A DNA stretch of 64,000 nucleotides from SZAS-103 sp036496805 (lineage in GTDB: Bacteria; Pseudomonadota; Gammaproteobacteria; Xanthomonadales; Xanthomonadaceae). The stretch lies in NCBI GenBank assembly GCA_036496805.1, contig DASXKN010000029.1:1-64000 (forward strand), given 5' to 3'. Positions 43,729 to 52,790 of this stretch are shown here, one piece after another; position 1 is the first letter of the stretch; each line of letters opens with the position of its first letter. The notes under the pieces are model-generated. The model saw only the letters and a list, made by a program, of their open reading frames with translations. It ran no database searches and was not told the DNA's origin. The translations under genes and the position numbers were made by a program.

Positions 43729-43827
43729 ATGAACGGTTCGATCGGGGCAGGCGAGGGCGGGATGGGTTCGTCGCAGGATCGCGGCGACGTGGCCGATCCT
43801 GCGGACATCAGACCGGGTTCGCGATGA
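43729..43827 (+). CDS. Possible 32-codon upstream ORF coupled to the TVP38 gene
   Basis: An ORF from ATG 43729 encodes a Gly/Asp/Ser-rich peptide whose TGA (43825-43827) overlaps the next gene's ATG (43824). The ribosome-binding site GGGAAAG is weak. It could couple translation from the uvrB message, or be chance. Confidence 0.25.
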   Translation: MNGSIGAGEGGMGSSQDRGDVADPADIRPGSR

Positions 43828-44522
43828 AGCGGCGGACGCGATGGTGGCTGCTGGTGCTGGCCGTGCTGGTGACAGTGCTGATCGTTTTCGGCGTCCACGA
43901 GATCGAGCATGCGCTGCTCCATGCCTTGCGCGAGGCGATGGGGAAGATCAACCATTCCCGGGATCGGTCGCCGCGCTGGACGGCGCTGGTCTATTTCCTG
44001 GTCTACGTCGCCAATGCGGCGCTGTCGCTGCCTTTCGGCGGCCTGCTGACGGCGGCGGGCGGCGCGATCTTCGGTTTCTGGTGGGGGCTGGCGCTGGCGT
44101 CGGTCTCGGCTTCGGTCGGGGCGGTCTGCGGCCTGCTGGTTTCGCGCTACCTGTTCCATGCCGCCGTGGAGCGCCGCTTCGGCGCGCGGCTGGCGCCCAT
44201 CCACAAGGGCCTGCGCGAGGAGGGTGCGTTCTACCTGTTCGCCCTGCGGATGGTGCCGGTGTTCCCGTACTGGCTGCTCAACCTGCTGATGGGGCTGACC
44301 ACCATGCGCGTCTTCACCTTCTGGTGGGTAAGCACGCTGGGCCTGTTGCCGCTGGAGGCTGCCTACGTGTTCGCGGGGACGAAACTGGCGACGATCGAGA
44401 AGCCGGGAGACATCCTCTCGCCGGGCCTGATTGCGGCTTTGCTCGGTGTCGGGCTGTTCCCGCTGCTCCTCAAGAGGGTGGTGCGCTGGGCCGAACTGCG
44501 CTTCTTCACCCACGAGGATTGA
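43824..44522 (+). CDS. TVP38/TMEM64 (SNARE-associated/DedA-like) membrane protein
   Basis: The 232-residue protein has about six hydrophobic segments and the VTT-domain pattern: SLPFGGLLTAAGGAIFGFWWGLALASVSAS, RYLFHAAVERRFG and LRMVPVFPYWLLNLLMGLTTM with its Arg and Pro residues. Relatives of this superfamily include DedA lipid transporters and eukaryotic VMP1/TMEM41B scramblases; the bacterial role is probably lipid or envelope homeostasis. It starts 113 bp after uvrB with no strong ribosome-binding site. Confidence 0.87.
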   Translation: MKRRTRWWLLVLAVLVTVLIVFGVHEIEHALLHALREAMGKINHSRDRSPRWTALVYFLVYVANAALSLPFGGLLTAAGGAIFGFWWGLALASVSASVGAVCGLLVSRYLFHAAVERRFGARLAPIHKGLREEGAFYLFALRMVPVFPYWLLNLLMGLTTMRVFTFWWVSTLGLLPLEAAYVFAGTKLATIEKPGDILSPGLIAALLGVGLFPLLLKRVVRWAELRFFTHED

Positions 44523-44534
44523 AGGCCGGCTGGC

Positions 44535-44564
44535 TTGGCCCGGGCTGCGCCGGCGTGGTACGCT
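44535..44564 (+). promoter_or_regulatory. Candidate tRNA-Val promoter
   Basis: TTGGCC and TACGCT are 18 nt apart and end 29 nt before the mature tRNA 5' end. A GC-rich discriminator follows (TCGCGCCC), as is typical of stringently controlled stable-RNA promoters. Confidence 0.42.
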
Positions 44565-44593
44565 TCGCGCCCTCGTTGTTCCGGCCGGGACGC

Positions 44594-44668
44594 GGGCGGT
44601 TAGCTCAGCGGTAGAGCACTACCTTGACATGGTAGGGGTCACAGGTTCGAAACCTGTACCGCCCACCA
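44594..44668 (+). tRNA. tRNA-Val (GAC)
   Basis: A complete 75-nt cloverleaf: acceptor GGGCGGT/ACCGCCC, D-arm GCTC...GAGC, anticodon loop TTGACAT (anticodon GAC), T-arm ACAGG-TTCGAAA-CCTGT, encoded CCA end. Confidence 0.96.
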
Positions 44669-44732
44669 TCGGAAGCCGGTTTTGACCGGTCCCGATGCGG
44701 TGAAGCTGAATCCATGGCCATTGCGAATCGGG

Positions 44733-44761
44733 AAACCGCCGGACCATCCGGCGGTTTTTCT
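44733..44761 (+). terminator. Rho-independent terminator after tRNA-Val
   Basis: AAACCGCCGGA (44733-44743) pairs with TCCGGCGGTTT (44747-44757), 3-nt loop, followed by TTCTTTT. Confidence 0.9.
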
Positions 44762-45022
44762 TTTGCGATTCGAAATGGGGATGGATCGAGGCGAAAGAAG
44801 CGCTCCGGTCAACGATCAGGTAGATGAACGGCGACCAGTCAGGGATGGCCTTGGTCACCGCAGGCTTGCGTTGTTTGTTCGGCAAATACACTGATTTACA
44901 GGGTCTTTTGGTATAGTCGACCTCTTGTGTGATGCCGCTCACAGGCCGCGGTGGGGCATGGCCTGAGTCGCTGGCATTCCGGCCGGAACGGTGGCCACCC
45001 GATCGAGGAGTCTGCGGAGACA
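44762..45022 (+). promoter_or_regulatory. Upstream region of the exopolysaccharide operon
   Basis: No convincing gene occurs here. The stretch 44868-44925 is strikingly AT-rich for this genome and contains TATAGT (44912-44917), a good -10 box; the -35 position (CACTGA, 44889-44894) is poor, which may mean activator dependence. The leader to the GTG at 45023 is about 100 nt. No JUMPstart/ops element (GGCGGTAG) is seen. Confidence 0.42.
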
Positions 45023-45466
45023 GTGTTCAAGCGCATCCTGGTTGTCTGCGTCGGCAACATCTGCCGGAGCCCCACCGCTGAATGCCTGTTGCGCGAGCGC
45101 CTGGGGGAGGGAGAGTTCGACGTTTCCAGTGCCGGACTGAGCGCGGTGGTGGGCGAACCGATGGATCCCACGGCCATCGAACTGCTCCGCGAACACGGAG
45201 TCGATGGCAGCCGCCATCGCGGCAAGCAGGTGACGGGCGAGCTGCTGCGCAACTCCGACCTGATCCTGACCATGGAAAAGGCACACGCTGCCACGATCGT
45301 CCGCAAGGCGCCCGAGGTCAGCGGCAAGGTTTTCCTGCTGGGCAAATGGCAATCCGACACTGACATTCCCGATCCCTTCCGCCAGCCCCGTTCGGCCTTT
45401 GTCCACGCCTACAAGCTGATCGACAAAGGCGTGTCGCAATGGCTTCCGTATCTCAAGAAGCACTGA
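45023..45466 (+). CDS. Low-molecular-weight protein-tyrosine phosphatase (Wzb type)
   Basis: The 147-residue phosphatase has the active-site P-loop CVGNICRSP (C-x5-R) near residue 10 and the general-acid DP in DIPDPF near residue 116. In polysaccharide operons such enzymes (Wzb) dephosphorylate the Tyr-rich tail of the Wzc kinase, which is the next gene here (36 bp downstream). The GTG at 45023 has GGAG 5 nt upstream and gives the family's N-terminus (VFKRILVVCVGN); an upstream GTG at 44951 would add 24 residues. Confidence 0.93.
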   Translation: MFKRILVVCVGNICRSPTAECLLRERLGEGEFDVSSAGLSAVVGEPMDPTAIELLREHGVDGSRHRGKQVTGELLRNSDLILTMEKAHAATIVRKAPEVSGKVFLLGKWQSDTDIPDPFRQPRSAFVHAYKLIDKGVSQWLPYLKKH

Positions 45467-45502
45467 CCGTCCCATCCAGCCCCGAATCCAGAGTAAAGCC
45501 AC

Positions 45503-47731
45503 ATGACGTTGCCGACGACCAACACCGCCGCCCCCGCCAATGAAGACGAGATCGATCTGTCCGCACTGGTCGGGACGCTGCTCGACCGCAAATGGCTGAT
45601 CGCGATCGTCACCGGCGTGTTCCTGGTCGTCAGCGTGGCCTATGCGATCCTCGCCGCGCCGGTCTACGAGGCTGACGGCTTGATCCAGGTCGAACAGAAG
45701 GTTCCCGACCTGCCCGGACTGAGCGACCTGACCGAGACCCTGGGCGCCTCGAGTTCGGAAGCGAGCACCGAGATCGCGCTGATCACCTCGCGCACGAACA
45801 TCGGTGGCGCGATGAGCGCCTACAACATGGGCATCTCGATCTATCCCCACCAGTTCCCGCTGGTGGGTGGCTACCTTGCGCGGAGCTACGTCACCGGCAC
45901 TCCGAACAGCCTGGCTCCCACCTGGTTCGGAATCAGCCGCGACGGCTGGGGTGGCGACACGCTGAAGATCAGTCAGCTCGACGTGCCCGACAGCCTCCTG
46001 ACCAAGACGATGCTGGTGGTCGCGGGCGACAACGGCGATTACACCCTGTACGCGCCGAGCTGGTTCTTCCCGACCGGCACCGTGCTCGTGAAGGGGCACG
46101 TGGGCGAGCCGGCCAAGGCGAACGGCGTCACCATCCTGGTCAAGACGCTGGTCGCCCATCCGGGCATGCGCTTCGACGTCGTCCGCGACACCGACCTGGA
46201 CGCCATCAACCTGCTGCAGACCGAGATCGTCGCGGCCGAGACCCAGACCGATTCGGGCATCATCGCTCTCTCCTACGACGACTACGACCCGGCGCTGGCC
46301 GCCAACTTCATGCAGCGGCTGATGCAGCTGTACGTGAAGCAGAACATCGATTTCAACGCCGAAGAAGCTGCCAAGAGCCTCGCGTTCGTGCGGCAGCAGA
46401 TCCCGGTCGTCAAGACCGAGCTCGACAGGTCGACCGCTGCCCTGAACAAGTACCAGGAAAGCGCCGGTTCGGTCGACATCACGATGCAGACCAAGGGTCT
46501 GCTCGACCAGGACGTCGCGGTCGAGACCAGCATCCAGCAGTTGCGCCAGCAGCAGGCCGACATCGAGCGCAAGTACACCCCGAACCATCCGGCCTACCAG
46601 GCGCTGATGCAGCAGATCGCGCAGCTGCAGGCGCAGAAGGGCGGGATCGAGAAGCAGGTCGGCAAGCTGCCCGACACCCAGCAGGAACTGCTGCGGCTGA
46701 CGCGCGACGTCACCGTGAGCAACACCACCTACACCTCGCTGCTCAGCCAGGCGCAGCAGCTCGACATCGCGCGCGCCGGCACGGTGGGCAACGTGCGGAT
46801 CATCGACAACGCGACGGTCGACACCATCAACCCGGTGAAGCCCAAGAAGCCCCTGGTCATCATCGGCGGCACCCTGCTCGGCGGAATTCTCGCGATCGGC
46901 TACATCTTCCTCGCGCAGATGCTGCGCAAGGGCGTCGAGGACCCGGCCGACATCGAGAAGATCGGCCTGCCCGTGTACGCGTCGATCCCGGCCAGCGCCA
47001 GGGAGAAGGCGATCACCGTGCACGGCAAGGACCGGCACGCCGATGGTCGACAGCACATGCTCGTGATAAGCGCTCCCGAGGATGTCGCGACCGAGGCGTT
47101 GCGCAGCCTGCGCACCAGCCTGCATTTCGCGCGGCTGGAGGCCAAGAACAACATCCTGATGATTTCCGGCCCCAGCCCCAACGCCGGCAAGACCTTCATT
47201 TCCGCCAACCTCGGCGCCGCCGTGGCCCAGAGCGGTCAGAAGGTGCTGCTGATCGACGGCGACCTTCGCCTGGGCACCATGCACGACGTGATCGGCGGCA
47301 AGGCCGAAGGCGGCCTCTCCGAGCTGATTTCGGGCCAGATCGACATGGCGCAGGCGGTCCGCCAGGTGGCCAATACCGAGAACCTGTTCTTTGTCGCCCG
47401 CGGCAAGGTTCCGCCGAATCCGTCCGAATTGCTGATGAATCCACGTTTCACAGCATTGTTGGAGAAGCTGAAGGCCACCTTCGACATGATCATCATCGAC
47501 ACGCCGCCGATCCTGGCCGTGACCGATGCCGCGATCATCGGCAGCCACGCCGGCACCTGCATGATGGTGGTGCGTTTCGGGCTCAACCAGGCGCGCGAGA
47601 TCGCGCTGGCCAAGCAGCGCTTCGAACAGAACGGAGTCGAGGTCAAGGGCGCGATCTTCAATGCCGTCGAGCGGCGCCACGGCGGGTATTCGTCGTACGG
47701 ATACTACGACTACGCCAAGACGGGCTACTGA
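45503..47731 (+). CDS. Wzc/GumC-type polysaccharide co-polymerase with tyrosine autokinase domain
   Basis: A 742-residue inner-membrane protein. A Wzz domain with the first helix at about 33-52 precedes a periplasmic region with coiled coils (about 275-400), then a second helix (about 452-475). The cytoplasmic BY-kinase domain has Walker A GPSPNAGKTF (about 555), Walker A' LLIDGDLRLG and Walker B MIIIDTPPI. The tail YSSYGYYDYAKTGY provides five tyrosines for autophosphorylation. It controls polymer length and export with an outer-membrane Wza-like channel, absent from this window. It lies between its predicted phosphatase and the initiating transferase. Confidence 0.93.
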   Translation: MTLPTTNTAAPANEDEIDLSALVGTLLDRKWLIAIVTGVFLVVSVAYAILAAPVYEADGLIQVEQKVPDLPGLSDLTETLGASSSEASTEIALITSRTNIGGAMSAYNMGISIYPHQFPLVGGYLARSYVTGTPNSLAPTWFGISRDGWGGDTLKISQLDVPDSLLTKTMLVVAGDNGDYTLYAPSWFFPTGTVLVKGHVGEPAKANGVTILVKTLVAHPGMRFDVVRDTDLDAINLLQTEIVAAETQTDSGIIALSYDDYDPALAANFMQRLMQLYVKQNIDFNAEEAAKSLAFVRQQIPVVKTELDRSTAALNKYQESAGSVDITMQTKGLLDQDVAVETSIQQLRQQQADIERKYTPNHPAYQALMQQIAQLQAQKGGIEKQVGKLPDTQQELLRLTRDVTVSNTTYTSLLSQAQQLDIARAGTVGNVRIIDNATVDTINPVKPKKPLVIIGGTLLGGILAIGYIFLAQMLRKGVEDPADIEKIGLPVYASIPASAREKAITVHGKDRHADGRQHMLVISAPEDVATEALRSLRTSLHFARLEAKNNILMISGPSPNAGKTFISANLGAAVAQSGQKVLLIDGDLRLGTMHDVIGGKAEGGLSELISGQIDMAQAVRQVANTENLFFVARGKVPPNPSELLMNPRFTALLEKLKATFDMIIIDTPPILAVTDAAIIGSHAGTCMMVVRFGLNQAREIALAKQRFEQNGVEVKGAIFNAVERRHGGYSSYGYYDYAKTGY

Positions 47732-47809
47732 TGCGGCCGGGCCGATGCGGCCCGATCGTTTCCGGGATCGTCCACGGCGGAACTGCGACATGCAACAAGG
47801 AGTGTTCCC

Positions 47810-49228
47810 ATGCTGCTGATGCCTGACAATCCGGTGAAGACAAGCACCCAGACGACGACCTTCGTGTCGAAGTATGCCGCCGTGCTGGAGCTGCTGCTGC
47901 ACGTCGGCGACGCCCTGATCGTCGTCGCCGCGGCCTATGCCTGCTACGAACTGCGGTTCGGCAGCTTCGCCATGCCTTCCTCCTACGTTTCGCTGCTGCT
48001 GACGGCGGTGCTGTTCGTGCTGCTGATCTTCCCCGCCTTCGGCCTTTACCGGAGCTGGCGTGGCGAAGGCCTGGCGATGGAAGTGGGCAAGTTGATCGGC
48101 GCCTGGATGTGCGTCCAGGCGATGCTGGTGATCTACGCGTGGCTCGTGCACTCCTCGGGCGACTATTCGCGGGCCTGGATGCTCGGCTGGTCCGGCTGCG
48201 TGATCCCGATGCTGGCCGTGCACCGGTGGGCCATCAGGGGCTTGCTGAGCGCAGCCCGCAAGCGTGGCGTGGATACGCGCAAGGTCGTGGTCGTGGGAGC
48301 GACCGAGGCCGGCCTGAAGATCGTGAACGCCGCGCGCAACCATTCCTGGACCGGCCTCGACGTCACCGGCTACGTGAGCACGCCGTACGACCAGGTCGCG
48401 ATCGATCGTTGCCCGGAACTTGGCGATTTCGAGACCTTCATCGAGAGCCTGCGGCAGTCGCCGCCGCCCGACCAGATCTGGGTGGCCCTGCCATTGCGCG
48501 CCGAGGATCTGATCCGGCGACTGCTGGAAGCCACGGACGATGTCTCGACCACGGTTCGCCTGGTGCCGGACATGTTCGGCTACGAGTTGATCAACCACGG
48601 CGCCACCACCCTGGCCGGCGTGCCGGTGATCACCCTGCGCGGCAGCCGCATCGACGGCCACGCGAGCGTGCTCAAGGCGATCGAGGATCGCGTCCTGGCC
48701 TGCATCATCCTGCTGATGATCAGCCCGGTGCTGATAGCTACTGCCCTCGCCGTGAAACTGTCCAGCCCGGGTCCGGTCCTGTACCGGCAACGGCGGGTCG
48801 GCCTCGACGGCAAGGAATTCGACATGCTCAAGTTCCGGTCGATGCCCGTGAACAACGAGACTGGCGGCGTGCAGTGGGGCAATGCCACGAAGAAGACGGT
48901 GACGCCGATCGGGCGCTTCATCCGCTCGACCAGCATCGACGAGCTGCCGCAGTTCTTCAACGTCCTCAAGGGCGAGCTGTCGATCGTCGGTCCGCGCCCG
49001 GAACGCCCGATGTTCGTCGAGGAGTTCAAGAAGTCGATCCCGGGGTACATGCACAAGCACCTGGTCAAGGGCGGCATCACCGGCTGGGCGCAGATCAATG
49101 GCTGGCGCGGCGACACCGACCTCGACAAGCGCATCGAGTGCGACCTGTACTACATCAACCACTGGAGCATCTGGCTGGACCTGAAGATCATCCTGCTGAC
49201 GCCGATGGCGGCTTTCCGGGGTTCCTGA
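47810..49228 (+). CDS. Undecaprenyl-phosphate sugar phosphotransferase (WcaJ/GumD type)
   Basis: The 472-residue polyisoprenyl-phosphate hexose-1-phosphate transferase has four N-terminal helices (about 25-150), a cytoplasmic Rossmann-like domain (VVVVGATEAG near 162), a fifth helix (about 292-312) and the catalytic bacterial-transferase domain with SSPGPVLYRQRRVG, FDMLKFRSM, SIDELPQFFNVLKGELSIVGPRPERP and KGGITGWAQINGWRGDTD. It starts repeat-unit synthesis by moving glucose- or galactose-1-phosphate to undecaprenyl phosphate. ATG 47810 has AAGGAG 8 nt upstream. No glycosyltransferase follows. Confidence 0.94.
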   Translation: MLLMPDNPVKTSTQTTTFVSKYAAVLELLLHVGDALIVVAAAYACYELRFGSFAMPSSYVSLLLTAVLFVLLIFPAFGLYRSWRGEGLAMEVGKLIGAWMCVQAMLVIYAWLVHSSGDYSRAWMLGWSGCVIPMLAVHRWAIRGLLSAARKRGVDTRKVVVVGATEAGLKIVNAARNHSWTGLDVTGYVSTPYDQVAIDRCPELGDFETFIESLRQSPPPDQIWVALPLRAEDLIRRLLEATDDVSTTVRLVPDMFGYELINHGATTLAGVPVITLRGSRIDGHASVLKAIEDRVLACIILLMISPVLIATALAVKLSSPGPVLYRQRRVGLDGKEFDMLKFRSMPVNNETGGVQWGNATKKTVTPIGRFIRSTSIDELPQFFNVLKGELSIVGPRPERPMFVEEFKKSIPGYMHKHLVKGGITGWAQINGWRGDTDLDKRIECDLYYINHWSIWLDLKIILLTPMAAFRGS

Positions 49229-49437
49229 TCGCGGTGTTCGTAGCCTGATACGGAGTCCTGCAGGCCACGGATTCCGGGCATGGCGGGTTGTGGGGCCGTG
49301 CCGGCTCCATCGCATCTGGCCTTTCGCGCGGGCCGCCGCGACCGCGCGCTTCCAGCAAATGTCCTCGGGCCGGAGACCGCCAGGTTGGTAAGATCGGGAA
49401 GTGAGTCGTTGCATCGCCTCCCCCGATCCGGTCCGCC
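49229..49437 (+). other. Spacer between exopolysaccharide module and M16 pair
   Basis: No gene is evident. A weak -10 like box (TAAGAT, about 49390) lies about 45 nt before the M16 start, without a clear -35. There is no recognisable terminator after the transferase gene. Confidence 0.4.
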
Positions 49438-51654
49438 ATGCCTTCGAGCCCCAGGAACAAGCGCACTGCCACCGTCCTCGCCGGCTGCCTGATTGCGGCC
49501 ACCGTCGGCGCGGCCACGCCCGATCGCTGGAACCTGCCGGTCGCGACCAGGAAGCTCGACAACGGCCTGACCGTGGTCGTGTCGGAGGACCATAGTTCGC
49601 CGACCATCGGCATCAGCGTCGTCTACCGCGTCGGCATCCGCACCGAGCCGCGCGATCGCACCGGTTTCGCGCACCTGTTCGAACACCTGATGTTCGAGGG
49701 CACGCCGGGCGCACCGCATGGCGTGTTCGACCGTGTCACCAGCGACGGCGGCGGCGACAACAACGGTTCCACGCATCCCGATTTCACCACCTACACCGCG
49801 CGCGCGCCGGTGTCCGCGCTCGAGCCGCTGCTGTGGCTGGAAGCCGACCGCATGAAGACCCTGGCCTTCAGCAAGGCCAGCCTCGACGGCCAGCGCGACG
49901 TGGTGAAGGAGGAGATCCAGGACAACGTGAACAACCGGCCCTACGGCGGTTTTGCGGAAACCGACCTGCCGCTGCTGGCTTTCCAGAAATGGGAGAACGG
50001 GCACGACGGCTACGGCAGCTTCGACGACCTCGACAAGGCCGGGCTCGACGACGTGCGCGCTTTCCACCGCGAGTTCTACGGACCGAACAACGCCGTGCTC
50101 GGTATCGCCGGCGACGTCACCCCGGAGCAGGGCTTCGCGCTCGCCCAGAAATACTTCGGCGCGATCTCCGCGCGCGCCACGCCGCCGCGGCCGGATGTCG
50201 ACGAACCGCTCAACACCGCCGAAAAGCGCATCGTGCAGGGCGACGGACTCGCGAAACTGCCCGCGCTCGCGATCGGCTGGAAGATGCCGCCGCGCGGCAG
50301 CCGCGACCAGGCGGCGATGGTGGTGCTCGGCGAGCTGCTCGCCGGCGGCGACGCCTCGCGCCTGCACCAGGCGCTGGTCAAGGGCAGCGCCCTGGCCGTG
50401 CAGGTCGGCGACTTCACCGGCAGCGGCTCGCCCTGGGAATACGACGGCCCGACTCTGTACACGCTGGTCGCGATCTACAAGACGGATGGCAAGGCCGATG
50501 TCCTGCTGGCCGCGATCGACGCCCAGATCGAGCGCATCGAGAAGGAAGGCGTCGATCCGGCGACGCTCGAGGGCGTCAAGACGCGCATGCTCGCCGACTG
50601 GTACGACGACCTCGAACCTTTCGTCGATCGCGCCGAGACGCTCGCCGTGCTGCAGGCGACATGGGGCAATGCCGCGGTCGCCAACCAGGTACCGGACCTG
50701 ATCGATGGCGTCACCTCCGTCGATATCCAGCGCGTCGCCGCAACCTACCTCACGCACGCCAACCGCAGCATCATCGACCGGCGTCCGGATTTCATGTTGC
50801 CGCCGGGAGACCCGGCGCGTTCGGATGCGCGTGCGAAACCGGCGCCCAAGCGACCGGTGCCGACGGGCAAGGTTTCGGTAGGGAACATCCAGATCGCGCC
50901 GACGCCGGCAGCGCCAGCGCCTGCGATTCCCGCTGCACCGGCGCCCGCTCCGACGGCCAAGCCCGCATCGGCCAGACCCGGACAGCAGGCTCCCACGCCT
51001 CCACCAGCAACGCCGACGGTCAAGCCTGAAGCTTCGAAACCAGCCGAACCCCCTCCCGCGCCTGCGTCGGGCACGACGACGACGGTTCCGCCTGCGCCAG
51101 GCGGGACGCAACCGGCCACTGCGACTCTGCCTGCCAAGCCGACAGCGGCAGTGCCCACGAAGCCGGCGGCAATCGGCGTAGCCCCTACCACAGGCGCCGC
51201 ACCTGCCACTGCCGGGACTCAGGCAACGAAGCCGCCGCAGCCCTTGCCAACCGCTCAACCTTCGCCGCGGATCGACGCTCCGGCGTCCACGCCGAAGCCT
51301 GCACCGCACGAACCCACGCCATCGCCGGTTGTGCCGCAGGCAAAGCCATCGTCCGCGCCCGCAGTTCCCGCATCGCCGAAACCGGACGCGGCCAAGGCCG
51401 CGGCGAAGCCGGCGGAGCCTGCCCCGATCGCCGCGAAACCAGCGACGACGGGCACGACGCCGGCAGTGCCGAAAACCGACGGCGCAGGCCAGCGCAACAA
51501 TGCGGAAACGAAGCCGTCCTTGCCCGCAAAGTCCGCGCCCGTCCAACCGAGCCCGGCTACCGTACCCCCGCCGCAACCGGTGAAGTCCGGCTCTGGTCCA
51601 CCAGATGCTGCCTCGCCCGCATCGAAGGCGAGCGACGCCAGCGGTAAGCAGTGA
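49438..51654 (+). CDS. M16 zinc metallopeptidase with long Ala/Pro-rich C-terminal tail
   Basis: A 738-residue exported peptidase. A signal peptide (to about 26) is followed by an M16 module (about 30-455) with the inverted zinc motif HLFEH (His79, Glu82, His83) and the downstream Glu in KEEIQDN near 161. Residues from about 465 to 738 are low complexity, rich in Ala, Pro, Lys and Thr, with no folded domain. M16 enzymes cut peptides within a clam-like chamber made by two homologous halves. The second half is probably encoded by the next gene, whose GTG start overlaps this stop. The tail is not a normal part of the family. Confidence 0.92.
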   Translation: MPSSPRNKRTATVLAGCLIAATVGAATPDRWNLPVATRKLDNGLTVVVSEDHSSPTIGISVVYRVGIRTEPRDRTGFAHLFEHLMFEGTPGAPHGVFDRVTSDGGGDNNGSTHPDFTTYTARAPVSALEPLLWLEADRMKTLAFSKASLDGQRDVVKEEIQDNVNNRPYGGFAETDLPLLAFQKWENGHDGYGSFDDLDKAGLDDVRAFHREFYGPNNAVLGIAGDVTPEQGFALAQKYFGAISARATPPRPDVDEPLNTAEKRIVQGDGLAKLPALAIGWKMPPRGSRDQAAMVVLGELLAGGDASRLHQALVKGSALAVQVGDFTGSGSPWEYDGPTLYTLVAIYKTDGKADVLLAAIDAQIERIEKEGVDPATLEGVKTRMLADWYDDLEPFVDRAETLAVLQATWGNAAVANQVPDLIDGVTSVDIQRVAATYLTHANRSIIDRRPDFMLPPGDPARSDARAKPAPKRPVPTGKVSVGNIQIAPTPAAPAPAIPAAPAPAPTAKPASARPGQQAPTPPPATPTVKPEASKPAEPPPAPASGTTTTVPPAPGGTQPATATLPAKPTAAVPTKPAAIGVAPTTGAAPATAGTQATKPPQPLPTAQPSPRIDAPASTPKPAPHEPTPSPVVPQAKPSSAPAVPASPKPDAAKAAAKPAEPAPIAAKPATTGTTPAVPKTDGAGQRNNAETKPSLPAKSAPVQPSPATVPPPQPVKSGSGPPDAASPASKASDASGKQ

Positions 51655-52790
51655 CGATGGCATTCTTGTTGCCGTCGCTGCTCCTGGCCCTGGCGCTCGC
51701 CGATCCGCAAGCGACCGCGCCGGCTTCGCCGGCGAGCGATGCGCCCGTGCCGGCCAGCGCGGCCGCCCCGGCCGATACGGTCGTAAAGCCCACAGCAAAA
51801 GCTGCAACGGACAAGGCCGCGCCCGATCACCCGAAAGAATCGAAGCCGCAAGCGGCAACGATGCAGCCTCCGGCGACAGCTACCTTGCCCGCGCCTGCCT
51901 CCGCGCCAGCGAAGCAGGCGCTGGTCCCGGCAGCGACGAGCGCCGCGAAGCCAGCGCCAACTGCGGCAAACAACCCGCCAACTGCCGCCGCACCGTCGCA
52001 AGCGTCATCGACCGCGCCCGGCATTTCGCCTTCACCTCCCGCAAGGACCGCGGCGTCCACCACGCCGAGTGGTTCGATCACCGAAAAGACCGCATCGCAG
52101 CCGGCTGCCGTCGCCCCACCATCGCCGCAATCGCAGCCAGCAGCACCTCTTCACGCGACGAGTCCGGTGCAGGCGCCGGGCATCGCGCCACCACCGAAAA
52201 CGGCTGCGACACCGGTCCTGCCTGCGACTGCCCATCCGTTGCCGATGGCTGGCACATCCGGAACCGGGACTGTGACACCTCCAGCGTCGGTGTCCCCATC
52301 GACGTCGGCGACATCGCCGGTGACCGGACAAGCTCCGGTGACGACTCCCGCGTCGACTACTCCAGCGGCGCACGCGACGGCTGCGACGGCGCCGGTAGTG
52401 AAGACGACGGGAGCCGCTGCTTCCCCGCCGCCCGCGCCATCCATGCGTGCGTCGCTTCCCCCGAACCCGTCGGCTGGCGCTGCGACAACGATGGCGCACG
52501 GGCCACCGTCGCCACCATCGACCGCACCATCGTCATCAACGCCGCCCTCGCCATCGAAGCCGCTCTCGTCATCGAAGCCGAACGGCGTGCCGGCGACTGC
52601 GACGGCGGGCCCTGCCAACAAGGCCGCGGTCGCTCCATCGCCCACGACGGCGACGATCTCTCCGAAGACGCGCGAACAGACGCCGCCGCCAGCACCGGCA
52701 ACAGCGCCCGCACCGCTGTCCAGGCCACCCACATCGACAGCGATATCGCCAGGTGTCGCGGCCCAGGCCCACGAACCGGAGAAGCACGCC
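50820..52790 (+). repeat. Low-complexity Ala/Pro-rich coding region across the M16 gene junction
   Basis: About 2 kb of codons for Ala, Pro, Thr, Ser and Lys in both M16 genes, interrupted only by the stop/start overlap and the second signal peptide at 51651-51705. Imperfect short repeats such as PAPA, TPA and AKPA dominate. The bias leaves long open frames in other phases (for example 51605-53197), which I regard as shadows. Confidence 0.85.

Noticed and set aside
44682..44894. A 70-codon ORF after tRNA-Val
   Set aside because: It runs through the tRNA terminator, has no ribosome-binding site and no recognisable features.
44868..45022. JUMPstart/ops element before the exopolysaccharide genes
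   Set aside because: The GGCGGTAG core is absent; the similar GCGGTAG at 44608-44614 belongs to tRNA-Val.
44939..49414. A 1491-codon open frame on the minus strand across the exopolysaccharide genes
   Set aside because: It is antisense to three genes with clear catalytic motifs, and its composition (Val, Asp, Gln, His, Arg rich) is that of a reverse-complement shadow in high-GC3 DNA.
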